Shown piece by piece: positions 26,100 through 35,502 of a DNA stretch of 64,000 nt. The stretch is from Marinobacter pelagius (GTDB taxonomy: Bacteria; Pseudomonadota; Gammaproteobacteria; Pseudomonadales; Oleiphilaceae): contig NZ_QNRO01000005.1 of assembly GCF_003315345.1 (NCBI RefSeq), forward strand, positions 143,229 through 207,228. Reading direction: 5' to 3'. The notes under the pieces are model-generated. The model worked only from the letters and a program-made list of their open reading frames with translations. It was not told the origin of the DNA and did no database searches. A program made the position numbers and the translations under genes. Each line of letters begins with the position of its first letter. Position 1 is the first letter of the stretch.

Positions 26100-27314
26100 T
26101 CAGCTCATCAGCTCCGCAAATGAGTAATAGGTCAGCTCGTCCCCGGCTTTCACCGTGGTGTTTTCCGGAACCACGGCAAGCCCCTCTGCCCAGCAGGCGG
26201 AACTCAGTACACCGGAGCTCTGGTTCGGATAGGCAACAATCTGGAGCTCGTCGCCCGATACCTCTTTCCTGGCACGCACGAATTCACGCCGAATGGATGT
26301 GGATTCCACGTCAAAGCCGGCCGGGAGTCGTTCGCCCACAGGCCAGGTCTTGTGGCGCCCCTGGCATTTCCGGATATAGGGCATGCCGACAATGAGGAAG
26401 GTCACCAGAACGGTGGCGGGATTGCCCGGCAGACCCAGGATCGGGGTGCCGTCGATGGCGCCAAATGCCAGGGGCTTGCCCGGCTTGATCGCCAGCCGCC
26501 AGAGCGAAAGCTGACCCTGGTCCTCCAGCACCGCCCGGACATGATCTTCCTCGCCCACCGACACGCCACCGGTGGTGATCACCAGGTCCGCCTCGGAGGC
26601 TGCGCGCTTGAGTGTTTCCCGCGTCGCGTCCCGGTTGTCTTTCAGGGTCTCGCAGAGGGTGACCTCGCAGCCGGCCTGAGCGAGCAGGCCGAGCAGGGTG
26701 AATCGGTTGGAGTTGTAGATCTGGCCGCCGGCGAGCGGCTGGCCCGGGTCCACCAGTTCATCGCCGGTGTTGAGCACCGCCACTTTCAATCGGGCGAGTA
26801 CCGACACCTCGCCAAAGCCCATGGAGGCAATCAGCCCCATTTCCTGCGGGCGAATCGGAGTGCCCCTGACCAGGGCCATATCACCCTGTTTCAGGTCCTG
26901 GCCCCGACCACGGATGTTCTGGCCCCTGGCAACCTCGGCCTGAACCAGGATGCCGTCGTCGGTTACTTCCACCCTTTCCTGCATCACCACGGCATCGGCC
27001 CCCTCGGGGATTTCCGAACCGGTGAAAATCCTGGCAGCGGTGCCTTCGGCCAGCGGGATGGGGGCCTCCCCGGCGGCGATCCGGCCGGAAAGCGGGATTG
27101 GCTGACCGGACTTGAGGTCAGCCTGGCGGATCGCGTAACCATCCACCGCGCTGTTATCAGCGGGCGGCACATCAGCCGGCACGTGCAGGTTTTCAGCCAG
27201 CACACGGCCCAGGCTCTCGGTGAGCGGCACGGTTTCCACCCAGGAAATCTCCGGTGCCCGGTCGAGAATGTGGGCGATGGCGTCGTCGACGGAAGTCAGG
27301 TTTTGGCCTGCCAT
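26100..27314 (-). CDS. moeA: Molybdopterin molybdenumtransferase
   Basis: Inserts molybdate into adenylylated molybdopterin. 404 residues: N-terminal MoeA domains with SLGRVLAENLHVPADVPPADNSAVDGYA, IFTGSEIPEGADAVVMQE, and a MoaB/MogA-like domain containing VLNTGDELVDPGQPL and TTGGVSVGEEDHVR, then GKPLAFG..GTPILGLPGNPATVLVTF. The C-terminal small domain follows. Second gene of the cluster, 13 bases after moaB. Confidence 0.95.
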   Translation of the reverse strand: MAGQNLTSVDDAIAHILDRAPEISWVETVPLTESLGRVLAENLHVPADVPPADNSAVDGYAIRQADLKSGQPIPLSGRIAAGEAPIPLAEGTAARIFTGSEIPEGADAVVMQERVEVTDDGILVQAEVARGQNIRGRGQDLKQGDMALVRGTPIRPQEMGLIASMGFGEVSVLARLKVAVLNTGDELVDPGQPLAGGQIYNSNRFTLLGLLAQAGCEVTLCETLKDNRDATRETLKRAASEADLVITTGGVSVGEEDHVRAVLEDQGQLSLWRLAIKPGKPLAFGAIDGTPILGLPGNPATVLVTFLIVGMPYIRKCQGRHKTWPVGERLPAGFDVESTSIRREFVRARKEVSGDELQIVAYPNQSSGVLSSACWAEGLAVVPENTTVKAGDELTYYSFAELMS

Positions 27315-27327
27315 GGGTCAGCTCCTG

Positions 27328-27903
27328 TTATTTGGTTGCCCGGTTACCGATGACCTGCTGCAAGCGGGGGAACGCCTCGTTCGCCGGCTTGCGCAGGGTC
27401 AGGGCGGTAAAGTTGCAGGGCTGGTGTCGGCTGTCCAGCTGGCTCTTCAGGATGCCCTCCCAGCCGGTGCGGCAGGCGTTGGTGGAGCCGGGCAGGCAGA
27501 AGATCACCGTGTGATTGGCCAGGCCACCGAAGGCCCGGGACTGGATGGTCGATGAGCCGATTTCCTCGGCGGAAAGACGGCGGAACTCCTCGCCGAAGCC
27601 TTCGATGGCCTTGTCGAACAGTGCCGAAACGGCTTCCGGGGTGCTGTCGCGTTCGTGGAAACCGGTGCCGCCGGTGATGATCACCACGTGGACCTCCGGA
27701 TCCGCGATCCACTGGGACATGATCGCCCGGATAAGGTAGACGTCATCCGGCAGAATCCGGCGGGTAATCAGGTTGTGGCCTGCCTCTACCGCGCTGTCTT
27801 CAAGGTACTGACCTGAGGTGTCCTGCTCCAGTCCGCGGGTGTCGGAGACGGTGAGGATGGCTATGTTCAGGGGTTTGAATTCGTTGGTGCTTTCGCTGCT
27901 CAT
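27328..27903 (-). CDS. moaB: Molybdenum cofactor biosynthesis protein B
   Basis: A MoaB/MogA-type protein acting on the adenylylation step of molybdopterin. I place the start at the ATG 27903 (191 residues, MSSESTNEF), preceded by GGAG; the longer TTG frame to 27924 has no SD. Conserved [23 protein letters not shown] and [18 protein letters not shown]. MogA is the main alternative. First gene of the minus-strand unit moaB-moeA-moaD-moaE. No moaA, moaC or molybdoenzyme is in the window, so the rest of the pathway lies elsewhere. Confidence 0.9.
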   Translation of the reverse strand: MSSESTNEFKPLNIAILTVSDTRGLEQDTSGQYLEDSAVEAGHNLITRRILPDDVYLIRAIMSQWIADPEVHVVIITGGTGFHERDSTPEAVSALFDKAIEGFGEEFRRLSAEEIGSSTIQSRAFGGLANHTVIFCLPGSTNACRTGWEGILKSQLDSRHQPCNFTALTLRKPANEAFPRLQQVIGNRATK

Positions 27904-28273
27904 GGCTGGGCTCCGAATTGTCAAAACTGGAGGTGATGGAATTTTCTCCAGTATCCGTATTGGCGGTGGATAATGGAAGAGGAGTAACCCCAGAGGGGGA
28001 GGTATCAGGCCGGTCTTGCACCCGTTTCATGGTAATTTGGTCTAATTTTGGTCAGTGCACTTGACATTCGCGTCCAAGGTGGCCGATGATCCTTCTTGCC
28101 CGGCGAACGGTTGTTCCCACTCTACTGGCTTCAGCAAACTATTCCGGATTCCACAACACCGGCTTGCTCCATCTGGCCAGCACCTGTTTCAGCTTTTATT
28201 TGTTCAATACGTTCAGGGGCACCCCTGTCATTCCAACACTCGTTTATTTCCATTCCTGAAAATCCAACAAACT
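27904..28273. other. 370-base divergent intergenic region between moaB and rho
   Basis: No credible gene: short ORFs in it have no SD and unlikely composition. The left 130 bases should hold the moaB promoter, which I could not pin down. The right part holds a good rho promoter (28061-28090) and a leader of roughly 180 bases. The leader is less GC-rich than the genes around it. Long rho leaders are usual and serve Rho autoregulation. Confidence 0.6.
28061..28090 (+). promoter_or_regulatory. Probable sigma-70 promoter of rho
   Basis: A perfect -35 TTGACA (28061-28066) and, 18 bases on, GATGAT (28085-28090), which matches TATAAT at four of six positions. Transcription from here would leave a leader of about 175 bases before the rho ATG. 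Confidence 0.6.
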
Positions 28274-29536
28274 ATGAATCTTACTGAACTCAAGCAGAAA
28301 TCCGTGCCCGAATTGCTCGAAATTGCGCAAGAGATGGGCCTCGATAACCTGGCTCGTTCGCGCAAACAGGATGTGATCTTCACCATCCTGAAGAAACATG
28401 CCAAAAGTGGCGAAGACATCTATGGCGACGGCGTACTGGAGATTCTGCAGGACGGTTTCGGCTTCCTCCGTTCCGCCGATGCCTCCTATCTGGCGGGTCC
28501 GGATGATATCTACGTCTCCCCCAGCCAGATCCGTCGATTCAACCTGCGTACCGGCGATACCGTGGCCGGCAAGATCCGCCCGCCGAAAGACGGCGAGCGT
28601 TACTTTGCCCTGCTGAAAGTTAACGAGATTAACTTCGATAAGCCGGACAACGCCCGTAACAAGATTCTGTTCGAGAACCTCACACCGCTGTTTCCCCAGG
28701 AGCGTCTGGTCCTGGAAGCCGGTAACGGCAGTACGGAGGATCTGTCTTCCCGGGTCCTGGACCTGGTGGCTCCGATCGGCAAGGGCCAGCGTGGCCTGAT
28801 CGTGTCTCCGCCCAAGGCCGGTAAGACGCTGTTGATGCAGGGGATTGCCCAGTCGATCACCCGGAACAACCCGGAATGTCACCTGATGGTGCTGCTCATC
28901 GATGAGCGTCCGGAAGAAGTGACAGAAATGCAGCGTACCGTGCGCGGTGAAGTGGTGGCGTCGACTTTCGATGAGCCGCCGGCCCGTCACGTGCAGGTTG
29001 CCGAGATGGTGATCGAGAAGGCCAAGCGTCTGGTCGAGCACAAGAAGGATGTGGTGATCCTGCTGGATTCCATTACCCGTCTGGCCCGGGCCTATAACAC
29101 GGTGATTCCGTCCTCCGGCAAGGTATTGACCGGTGGTGTGGATGCCCACGCCCTGGAGAAGCCGAAGCGGTTCTTCGGTGCGGCCCGGAATGTGGAAGAG
29201 GGCGGTAGCCTGACCATCCTGGCGACGGCGCTGGTGAACACCGGTTCCAAGATGGACGAGGTCATCTACGAGGAGTTCAAGGGTACCGGTAACATGGAGG
29301 TACACCTGGACCGCAAGATCGCCGAGAAGCGGGTTTATCCGGCCATCAATATCCGTAGCTCCGGCACCCGCCGTGAGGATCTGCTGATGTCCGAAGCGGA
29401 TATCCAGCGTATCTGGATCCTGCGCAAGCTGCTGCACTCCATGGACGACGATACCGCGGCCATCGAGTTCCTGCTGGACAAGCTCAAGGACACGAAGACC
29501 AACGAAGAGTTCTTCCAGTCCATGAAGCGCCGGTAA
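28274..29536 (+). CDS. rho: Transcription termination factor Rho
   Basis: A hexameric RNA-dependent ATPase that ends transcription. The ATG at 28274 gives 420 residues starting [20 protein letters not shown], the standard Rho N-terminus; the open frame extends upstream to 28055 but only through the leader. RNA-binding cold-shock-like domain (about 50-120, GFGFLRS), Walker A PPKAGKT, Walker [18 protein letters not shown]-loop and R-loop regions follow. No clear Shine-Dalgarno is seen before the ATG. It is followed by an inverted-repeat element rather than a simple terminator. Confidence 0.97.
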   Translation: MNLTELKQKSVPELLEIAQEMGLDNLARSRKQDVIFTILKKHAKSGEDIYGDGVLEILQDGFGFLRSADASYLAGPDDIYVSPSQIRRFNLRTGDTVAGKIRPPKDGERYFALLKVNEINFDKPDNARNKILFENLTPLFPQERLVLEAGNGSTEDLSSRVLDLVAPIGKGQRGLIVSPPKAGKTLLMQGIAQSITRNNPECHLMVLLIDERPEEVTEMQRTVRGEVVASTFDEPPARHVQVAEMVIEKAKRLVEHKKDVVILLDSITRLARAYNTVIPSSGKVLTGGVDAHALEKPKRFFGAARNVEEGGSLTILATALVNTGSKMDEVIYEEFKGTGNMEVHLDRKIAEKRVYPAINIRSSGTRREDLLMSEADIQRIWILRKLLHSMDDDTAAIEFLLDKLKDTKTNEEFFQSMKRR

Positions 29537-29569
29537 TCACCGGCCTCAGCGCTTCTGATTTCGGGGGCG

Positions 29570-29678
29570 GGTGTCTTCGGGGGCCTCCTCCGGAGACACG
29601 CCGTGAACCCATCCCTGGGGGCTTGGTCTTGCCATCCCTGGCAAGACACAGTCTCCGGAGGACGCCCCCGAAGACACC
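29570..29678. repeat. Intergenic inverted-repeat element between rho and ubiD
   Basis: Arms 29570-29597 and 29651-29678 pair over 28 bases with a single mismatch. The 53-base loop holds a 12-base imperfect palindrome CCCATCCCTGGG (29608-29619) and a hairpin with 9-bp arms, GTCTTGCCA/TGGCAAGAC (29626-29647). Both inner motifs share CCATCCCTGG, close to the CCATCCATGG core (opposite strand) of the element at 4616-4727. No ORF is present. It may act as a terminator or mRNA stabiliser between rho and ubiD, or be a mobile repeat. Confidence 0.8.
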
Positions 29679-29775
29679 GTTCTGATTCCCTGCGCGCGCC
29701 GTATTCCGGACTTCCGAGAAGGTCCAAAGGGCGGCAAACTCCGTACCAAAAGGCCAACCTAGAGCGGAGCACACG

Positions 29776-31263
29776 ATGAAATACAACGACCTGCGTGATT
29801 TCATTCATCAGCTGGAGAAGCTGGGTGAGCTGAAACGGATCAGCGTGGAGGTCGACCCCCACCTGGAGATGACCGAGATCTGTGACCGCACCCTGCGGGC
29901 AGGTGGGCCGGCGTTGTTGTTCGAGAATCCCAAGGGTTACGACATGCCGGTGCTGGCCAACCTGTTCGGGACTCCGAAGCGGGTGGCGCTGGGGATGGGG
30001 CAGGATAATGTCACGGCGCTGCGGGAGATTGGGAAACTGCTGGCGTTTCTGAAGGAGCCGGATCCCCCCAAGGGGTTCAAGGATGCCATCGAGAAGCTGC
30101 CGCTGTTCCGGCAGGTGATGCGCATGAGCCCCAAGGTGCTTCGCTCCGCGCCCTGTCAGGAGGTGGTGATCGAAAAGGATCAGGTGGATCTTTACCAGAT
30201 TCCGGTTCAGCACTGCTGGCCCGGGGATGCCGGTCCGCTGGTGACCTGGCCGTTGGTCATCACCCGTGGCCCGCACAAGGAGCGGCAGAATCTGGGGATC
30301 TACCGGCAGCAGGTGATCGGCCGTAACCGTCTGATCATGCGCTGGCTCAGTCATCGTGGTGGTGCGCTGGATTTCCGGGAGTTCCAGAAGGCCAATCCGG
30401 GTAAGCCCTACCCGGTAGCGGTGGCGCTGGGGGCGGACCCTGCCACGATTCTCGGGGCGGTGACGCCGGTGCCGGATACCCTGTCCGAGTATGCTTTTGC
30501 CGGGCTGCTCCGAGGGTCGCGAACCGAGCTTGTGAAGGCCGGGTTGAGTGACTTGCAGGTGCCGGCCAGTGCCGAGATCGTGCTGGAAGGCTTTATCTAT
30601 CCGGACGATATGGCGCCGGAGGGGCCGTTTGGTGACCATACCGGTTATTACAACGAGGTGGATCAGTTCCCGGTGTTCACCGTGGAGCGGATTACTCACC
30701 GCCGGGATCCGATCTATCACAGCACTTACACCGGTCGACCACCCGATGAGCCAGCGATCCTGGGCGTGGCGTTGAACGAGGTGTTTATTCCGATTCTGCA
30801 GAAGCAGTTTCCGGAGATCGTGGATTTCTACCTGCCGCCGGAAGGCTGTTCCTACCGGCTTGCCGTAGTAACCATGAAAAAGCAGTACCCCGGCCATGCC
30901 AAGCGGGTGATGATGGGGGTATGGTCGTTTCTGCGGCAGTTCATGTACACCAAGTTCGTCATTGTCACCGATGACGACGTGAATGCCCGCAACTGGGAAG
31001 ACGTGATCTGGGCGATCACCACCCGGATGGATCCGGTGCGGGACACCACGATGGTGGAGAATACGCCGATCGACTACCTGGATTTCGCCTCGCCGGTGTC
31101 GGGCCTTGGCTCGAAGATGGGGATGGACGCCACCAACAAGTGGCCCGGTGAAACTGACCGGGAGTGGGGCGAGCCCATTGCCATGACCGATGAGGTGAAA
31201 CAGCGGGTGGATGATATGTGGGACAGCCTGGGGATTGAAATTCCGGGGGCTCGCCCTGATTGA
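29776..31263 (+). CDS. ubiD: UbiD-family decarboxylase (ubiquinone synthesis)
   Basis: A prenylated-FMN-dependent decarboxylase that converts 3-polyprenyl-4-hydroxybenzoate to the 2-polyprenylphenol in ubiquinone synthesis. 495 residues, the length of UbiD. Conserved [22 protein letters not shown] start, [13 protein letters not shown] and the C-terminal [11 protein letters not shown]. It needs the flavin prenyltransferase UbiX, which is not in the window. SD GAGCGGAG precedes the ATG. Followed after 13 bases by a flavin reductase, as in other gammaproteobacteria. Confidence 0.95.
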   Translation: MKYNDLRDFIHQLEKLGELKRISVEVDPHLEMTEICDRTLRAGGPALLFENPKGYDMPVLANLFGTPKRVALGMGQDNVTALREIGKLLAFLKEPDPPKGFKDAIEKLPLFRQVMRMSPKVLRSAPCQEVVIEKDQVDLYQIPVQHCWPGDAGPLVTWPLVITRGPHKERQNLGIYRQQVIGRNRLIMRWLSHRGGALDFREFQKANPGKPYPVAVALGADPATILGAVTPVPDTLSEYAFAGLLRGSRTELVKAGLSDLQVPASAEIVLEGFIYPDDMAPEGPFGDHTGYYNEVDQFPVFTVERITHRRDPIYHSTYTGRPPDEPAILGVALNEVFIPILQKQFPEIVDFYLPPEGCSYRLAVVTMKKQYPGHAKRVMMGVWSFLRQFMYTKFVIVTDDDVNARNWEDVIWAITTRMDPVRDTTMVENTPIDYLDFASPVSGLGSKMGMDATNKWPGETDREWGEPIAMTDEVKQRVDDMWDSLGIEIPGARPD

Positions 31264-31276
31264 GAAGGACAGTTAT

Positions 31277-32266
31277 TTGCATCGGGTAGTGCTGTGGCCG
31301 TCAGGGTTGTGTTATTCGGTGGATCCCGACGCCGATCTGCTCAGTGCCGCGGCGCAGGCAGGTATTGCCGTACCGGCGGCCTGTCGTAACGGGGTCTGTG
31401 AGATTTGTGAGGCGCAGTTAGTGTCCGGCGCCGCCCTTAATACCCGTAATCAACGTGAAATTTCGATTGGTGAGCGGCTGATGATGTGTCGAACCCACGC
31501 GCTCGCCGACCTGGAACTGGAGATAGGCGCCGTTATGGCAGCAGGAAACAATCAGCCCCGCAAGGTGCAGGCAAAGGTGGTGGATGTCCGGTCCATCAGC
31601 CACGACGTTTACCGGGTGGAACTGGAGATTCCCCGCCGCCGGGAGTTGTCTTTCCATGCCGGGCAATACCTGTCGGTGAATCTGCCGGATGCGGATCCCT
31701 GTTATTTTTCCATTGCCAGCAGTCCTTCCGAACAGAACATCGAACTGCACATCCAGGCCTCTCCGGACTGGGTGTCGGCGCAGAAGGTGATCGACGCTTT
31801 GACCTCCGGCCAGGATGTGACCCTGGAGTTGCCCCACGGCAAGGCCTGCCTGGCGTCAGCCCCGGAGAAGCCGGTGCTGCTGGTGGCCGCCGGTACCGGC
31901 TTTGCCCAGATGAAGAGCCTGGTGGATTACCTGCGCGAGACCAATTTCAATCACCCCATCAAACTCTACTGGGGCGTGCGCAAGCATGAGGACATGTACC
32001 TGCGCACCCTGGCCCAGCAGTGGGAGCAGGACTGGCCGCCGTTTACCTTCCTCCCGGTGGTCGGGGATGACGAGGATAATGACTGGGGTGGCCACCATGA
32101 TCAGCTGGTGCGTGCGGTGCTCGCTTCCGGCATGGACTGGAACAATGTCGAAGTGCATGCCAGTGGGTCGCCTACCATGGTGTATACGCTGATGGATGCG
32201 CTGATTGAGGCGGGGTTGCCTCAGGAGGCGTTTTTCTCCGACGTACTGGAGTACGCGCCGAGGTGA
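31277..32266 (+). CDS. Ferredoxin-fused NAD(P)H-flavin reductase
   Basis: 329 residues from TTG 31277, which follows AAGGA at 7 bases; the ATG at 31211 lies inside ubiD and is unlikely. Domains: plant-type [2Fe-2S] ferredoxin (1-85) with ligands C36, C41, C44 and C71; FAD-binding barrel (about 95-190; FHAGQYLSVNLPD, YFSIASSP); NAD(P)-binding domain (about 190-325; VLLVAAGTGFAQMKSL). The position behind ubiD matches the fre/ubiB flavin reductase of E. coli, but the fused ferredoxin resembles CDP-glucoseen reductase-like (AscD) proteins. A role supplying electrons or reduced flavin to ubiquinone synthesis is inference. Confidence 0.85.
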   Translation: MHRVVLWPSGLCYSVDPDADLLSAAAQAGIAVPAACRNGVCEICEAQLVSGAALNTRNQREISIGERLMMCRTHALADLELEIGAVMAAGNNQPRKVQAKVVDVRSISHDVYRVELEIPRRRELSFHAGQYLSVNLPDADPCYFSIASSPSEQNIELHIQASPDWVSAQKVIDALTSGQDVTLELPHGKACLASAPEKPVLLVAAGTGFAQMKSLVDYLRETNFNHPIKLYWGVRKHEDMYLRTLAQQWEQDWPPFTFLPVVGDDEDNDWGGHHDQLVRAVLASGMDWNNVEVHASGSPTMVYTLMDALIEAGLPQEAFFSDVLEYAPR

Positions 32267-32270
32267 AAAT

Positions 32271-32300
32271 GGGGTCAGAAGAAAGCTTTCTTCTGACCCC
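32271..32300. repeat. Perfect 30-bp palindrome of the GGGGTCAG type
   Basis: Arms GGGGTCAGAAGAAAG and CTTTCTTCTGACCCC join without a loop. It lies between two convergent genes (flavin reductase stop 32266, hemY stop 32322). Sequences ending in GGGGTCAG...CTGACCCC are common REP-like repeats in gammaproteobacteria, often near RAYT (Y1) transposases. No such transposase is in this window. There is no T-tract, so simple intrinsic termination is less likely. Confidence 0.75.
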
Positions 32301-32321
32301 GTCCTGGATATACCCCCAAGT

Positions 32322-33563
32322 TCAGGCCCTCGGCATCGGCAGCTCGGGCAGCCCGTTATCCTGGGCCAGCCCCTGCATCATCAGCTTGATGCTCAGCTCT
32401 TCCTCGCCCATGTGGGCATTCAGCCGGCTCAGTTCTGCCAGGGCCTCACGGCTGCGGCGCAGGCGCAGGCTGGTTTCGAAATACTCCCGGGCCTTGCCCC
32501 ACAGCTCGTTGCGCAGGCTCAGGCGGCCCAGGGCCAGCAGGAGTTCGGGATTGTTGGGGCGGTCCTTGAGCCATTGCTCGGCGAGCAACAGCTGCTCATC
32601 CGTTTTCTGTCCCTCGAGCCGCCCATAGAGGTTGATCAGCTCGTCACTCCAGTGGTTGCGCAGTACCTTCCGTAGCAGTGTTTCGGCCTGGGCCTCCTCG
32701 CCCAGTCTGGCCAGCAGGCGGGCATAATCCCGGATGGTGTATTCATCCCGGCGCAGGAACCCGGGAAGCTCGTCCCACAGGCGGGTGAGGGGTTCCAGGG
32801 AGGCTTCCGGATCCGCCTTGCGGGCCCGTTTACATTCCTCGGCCGCCTGTTCCAGCAGGTTGTGCCAGACTTCGCGCTCAAGCTCGTGGAACTCCGTCTC
32901 CGGCAGGACATCCCGCTTACGCAGTTCCGGCAACAGCCTGGACAGCTCCCGCCAGTCCTCGAGCCTCAGGTAGGTGTTCTTCAGCAGTTTCAGAACGAAG
33001 GGATGATGCGGTGACTGTTTGCGCAGCCTTATCAGCGTGGCGAGCGCCTGTTCCAGGCGGTTGCCCGCCAGTTGCAGCTGGGCCTGGGTGATACCCACGG
33101 CAAGATCCGAGCCCGGGGTGCTCTCGAAAGCCTGTCGCAGCAGGTCATCCACCGCCTCATGGTCGCCGGATTCGAAGGCCGCCTGGGCTGCGGCCAGGTA
33201 GTTGATCAGCGGGGTGTCGGCCTTGTCAGCGGCGGAGGTCAGCAGTTTCCGGGCCCTGGGCCAGTTACCTTCGGCCAGCGCCAGCAGCCCCTGAGTGGTG
33301 CGGCGTCGGGCGCGGCGTTCGTTGCCCCGTGCGATCCAGCCAGCCACCACGCCGGTGCCCTGGCGGAAACGGCGGATCAGGTTGATGGCGACCACCGCCA
33401 GCACTACCAGCGCCACAAACAGCGCCAGCCCCACCCAGAAATTGGTTTCCACCAGGTAGTGGCCGAGACTGACCCGGATATAACCCAGATCATATTGCAG
33501 GCCGAGCGCCAGGCCGGTGCCGATCAGCAGGGCAACCAGGATAATAAGCAGCAGGCGGATCAT
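32322..33563 (-). CDS. hemY: HemY-type haem biosynthesis-associated protein
   Basis: An inner-membrane protein with two N-terminal helices (about 1-22 and 43-64) and a cytoplasmic or periplasmic TPR domain rich in helical repeats (LLALAEGNWPRARKLL). 413 residues. The proteobacterial HemY has a poorly understood role in late haem synthesis and is not the Gram-positive protoporphyrinogen oxidase of the same name. Last gene of hemC-hemD-hemX-hemY, overlapping hemX by four bases. Confidence 0.92.
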   Translation of the reverse strand: MIRLLLIILVALLIGTGLALGLQYDLGYIRVSLGHYLVETNFWVGLALFVALVVLAVVAINLIRRFRQGTGVVAGWIARGNERRARRRTTQGLLALAEGNWPRARKLLTSAADKADTPLINYLAAAQAAFESGDHEAVDDLLRQAFESTPGSDLAVGITQAQLQLAGNRLEQALATLIRLRKQSPHHPFVLKLLKNTYLRLEDWRELSRLLPELRKRDVLPETEFHELEREVWHNLLEQAAEECKRARKADPEASLEPLTRLWDELPGFLRRDEYTIRDYARLLARLGEEAQAETLLRKVLRNHWSDELINLYGRLEGQKTDEQLLLAEQWLKDRPNNPELLLALGRLSLRNELWGKAREYFETSLRLRRSREALAELSRLNAHMGEEELSIKLMMQGLAQDNGLPELPMPRA

Positions 33564-34681
33564 GATTCCGTGCCTCCGGCGTCGGCACTGGTCTCCTCGC
33601 CGTCGCCGCCATTACCATCGAGCCGGCCGGCCAGACGCTGCTTGAGAAGGTCGAGGGATTTGCTGATGTCCGGCAGTTCCGGATCGACGTTCCGGGTGGC
33701 CAGCTCCGCGAGCGTATCCGACAGTGCTTTCACCCTGGGATTTTCCGGGTTGTACCAGTCGCTGACAGCCGTCCGGGCCTTGGCGAGGGCGCGCTCATAC
33801 AGGGCCTGGTTGCCACGCAGGACGGCCATTTCCGCTTCTTCCAGCATCAGCTGGAGGTTGAGCCGGGCGTAGGCACTCTGGTCCGGTGACAGCAGGGGTT
33901 TGACCGGCTCATCCAGCCGGCGTACCACCACGACCCGGCCGAGGGTATCGGTGAACTGGCTCCAGGCCTGGGCCAGCAGGCTCGGGCCGCCTTCGCTGGC
34001 GTCCAGGGTGGCGCCGCCGTCACCGCCTACGAATCCGGGAGCGGATTCGTGGATCAGGGCCTGATCGGTGAGCTGGTTGACGCTGTCGATGGCGGCTTCC
34101 AGGGTGAGGTAAAGGCCGGTCCGGTCGACGTTTTCAATGCTCTTCAGAGCGAGGATTTCTCTGGCCAGTTGCTCGCGGACGGGATAGACGCCGATGTCAT
34201 CGGACTCGGCGAGGACCTCGTCGGCGGCCCTGAGAGCCGACAGGGCGCCACCAATATCCTTCTCGATCTGCAGGCGCTGGTTGGCGATCCGGATCAGATA
34301 TTCCGCCTCGGCGAGCAACCAGTCGGTGCGGGTGCGGTTGCCGGCTTCGAGCAACTCCCGGGCGTTGTGGTCAATCTGGCGTTGCTGGGTGGCAATCAGC
34401 TCGCGCTGGGCCGCCAGTTTTTCCTCCAGGGCCTGGAGTCTCTGCGCCTGTTGGCTGCCCCGGTCGCCATACAGATCTTCCAGTTGGCGGGTATCCTGTT
34501 GCAGGCTCTCGATAGTCTGTAGCGTAGCTTGATGCGCCTGCCATTGCTGCCAGCTCCACAGGGCCAGGGCAATGGCGACGACCAGTGCAACAATCGCAAG
34601 TAACCACAGGGGCCAGAGCTTCTGGCGGCTGGGCTGTTCCCGGGGAATGGGAGCGGGCAGTTGATCGGTTGTTTCAGTCAC
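33560..34681 (-). CDS. hemX: HemX membrane protein
   Basis: 373 residues: a short Pro-rich N-terminus, one transmembrane helix (about 23-45) and a periplasmic coiled-coil domain (QQDTRQLEDLYGDRGSQQAQRLQALEEKLAAQ). Often annotated as uroporphyrinogen-III C-methyltransferase, but it lacks the methyltransferase fold. It is 8 bases after hemD and ATGA-coupled to hemY. Role: structural or regulatory partner of haem synthesis, unproven. The C-terminal tail is rich in Gly, Asp and Glu. Confidence 0.9.
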   Translation of the reverse strand: MTETTDQLPAPIPREQPSRQKLWPLWLLAIVALVVAIALALWSWQQWQAHQATLQTIESLQQDTRQLEDLYGDRGSQQAQRLQALEEKLAAQRELIATQQRQIDHNARELLEAGNRTRTDWLLAEAEYLIRIANQRLQIEKDIGGALSALRAADEVLAESDDIGVYPVREQLAREILALKSIENVDRTGLYLTLEAAIDSVNQLTDQALIHESAPGFVGGDGGATLDASEGGPSLLAQAWSQFTDTLGRVVVVRRLDEPVKPLLSPDQSAYARLNLQLMLEEAEMAVLRGNQALYERALAKARTAVSDWYNPENPRVKALSDTLAELATRNVDPELPDISKSLDLLKQRLAGRLDGNGGDGEETSADAGGTES

Positions 34682-34689
34682 GGGCGTCC

Positions 34690-35502
34690 TTACGTTTTAT
34701 TTGCGGCGCCACCGTTTCTGCCATAAAGCTGTGCTGTAACAGTGGCCACGATGTCATTATCGGCAAGACTTCCTGGTACACACGGTTTTTCGAATCCCGC
34801 CCCTCGGGCCGTCTGGGCCACACGTTCGGCGGGAACGATCAGTAACCTATCGTATAGATTATGGCCGCTCTTCGCACATAGTGCGATGAGATTGTTCAAG
34901 GTTTCCCCGGACAGTGCCACGATAACCTCCGGCGCGAACTGGCCGAGGGCAAGGTTCACCTGCTCCGGGGAATGGTCCGGACAGAACCGTCGATACAGAG
35001 GCAGCAGGGTGACCCGAGCGCCTCTTGATTCCAGGGTCTGGCGGATCAGTTCACGCCCGTCCTCGCCCCGGGCAATCAACACCCGCTCTCCGTCCGGCCG
35101 GGCCAGGGAAGGGAGTTCCAGCAGGGCTTCACTGGTCCAGCCGCTGGCTGGCCGGCGCACTGACAGGCCGTGACCGGCGAGGACTGCCGCGGTGCCCGCG
35201 CCGACTGCATACCAGCGGATACCCATGGGGATCTGGGGCCACCAGGTGTCGATTTCCTCCAGCAGCCGGCGGGCGGCGTAGGGGCTGACGGCGATAACAT
35301 GGGTGAACTGGTCCAGATTCAGGATCGTGGTGCGGTTTTCCGGGGTTTCCGGCAAGGGCTCCCGGTCAATCAGCGGCAGGATCCGGGTTTCGGCGCCAGC
35401 GGATTCGAATGCCCGCGCAAGGCGCCCCGCTTCCGGCTCCGGCCGGCAGATCAGCACCCGCCGGCCGGCCAGGTCTGGCAGATCAGCGAGGGGTGTGACC
35501 AT
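34690..35502 (-). CDS. hemD: Uroporphyrinogen-III synthase
   Basis: Closes and rearranges hydroxymethylbilane into uroporphyrinogen III. The ATG at 35502 (270 residues, [22 protein letters not shown]) overlaps the end of hemC by 20 bases; the longer frame to 35592 lies inside hemC and is not used. HemD is poorly conserved, but the two Rossmann-like halves and the segment [16 protein letters not shown] are visible, and position behind hemC is decisive. Confidence 0.92.
   Translation of the reverse strand: MVTPLADLPDLAGRRVLICRPEPEAGRLARAFESAGAETRILPLIDREPLPETPENRTTILNLDQFTHVIAVSPYAARRLLEEIDTWWPQIPMGIRWYAVGAGTAAVLAGHGLSVRRPASGWTSEALLELPSLARPDGERVLIARGEDGRELIRQTLESRGARVTLLPLYRRFCPDHSPEQVNLALGQFAPEVIVALSGETLNNLIALCAKSGHNLYDRLLIVPAERVAQTARGAGFEKPCVPGSLADNDIVATVTAQLYGRNGGAANKT

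Noticed and set aside
28055..28273. Extension of the rho frame upstream to 28055
   Set aside because: Known Rho proteins begin at MNLTEL. The added 73 residues come from the leader and contain the promoter.
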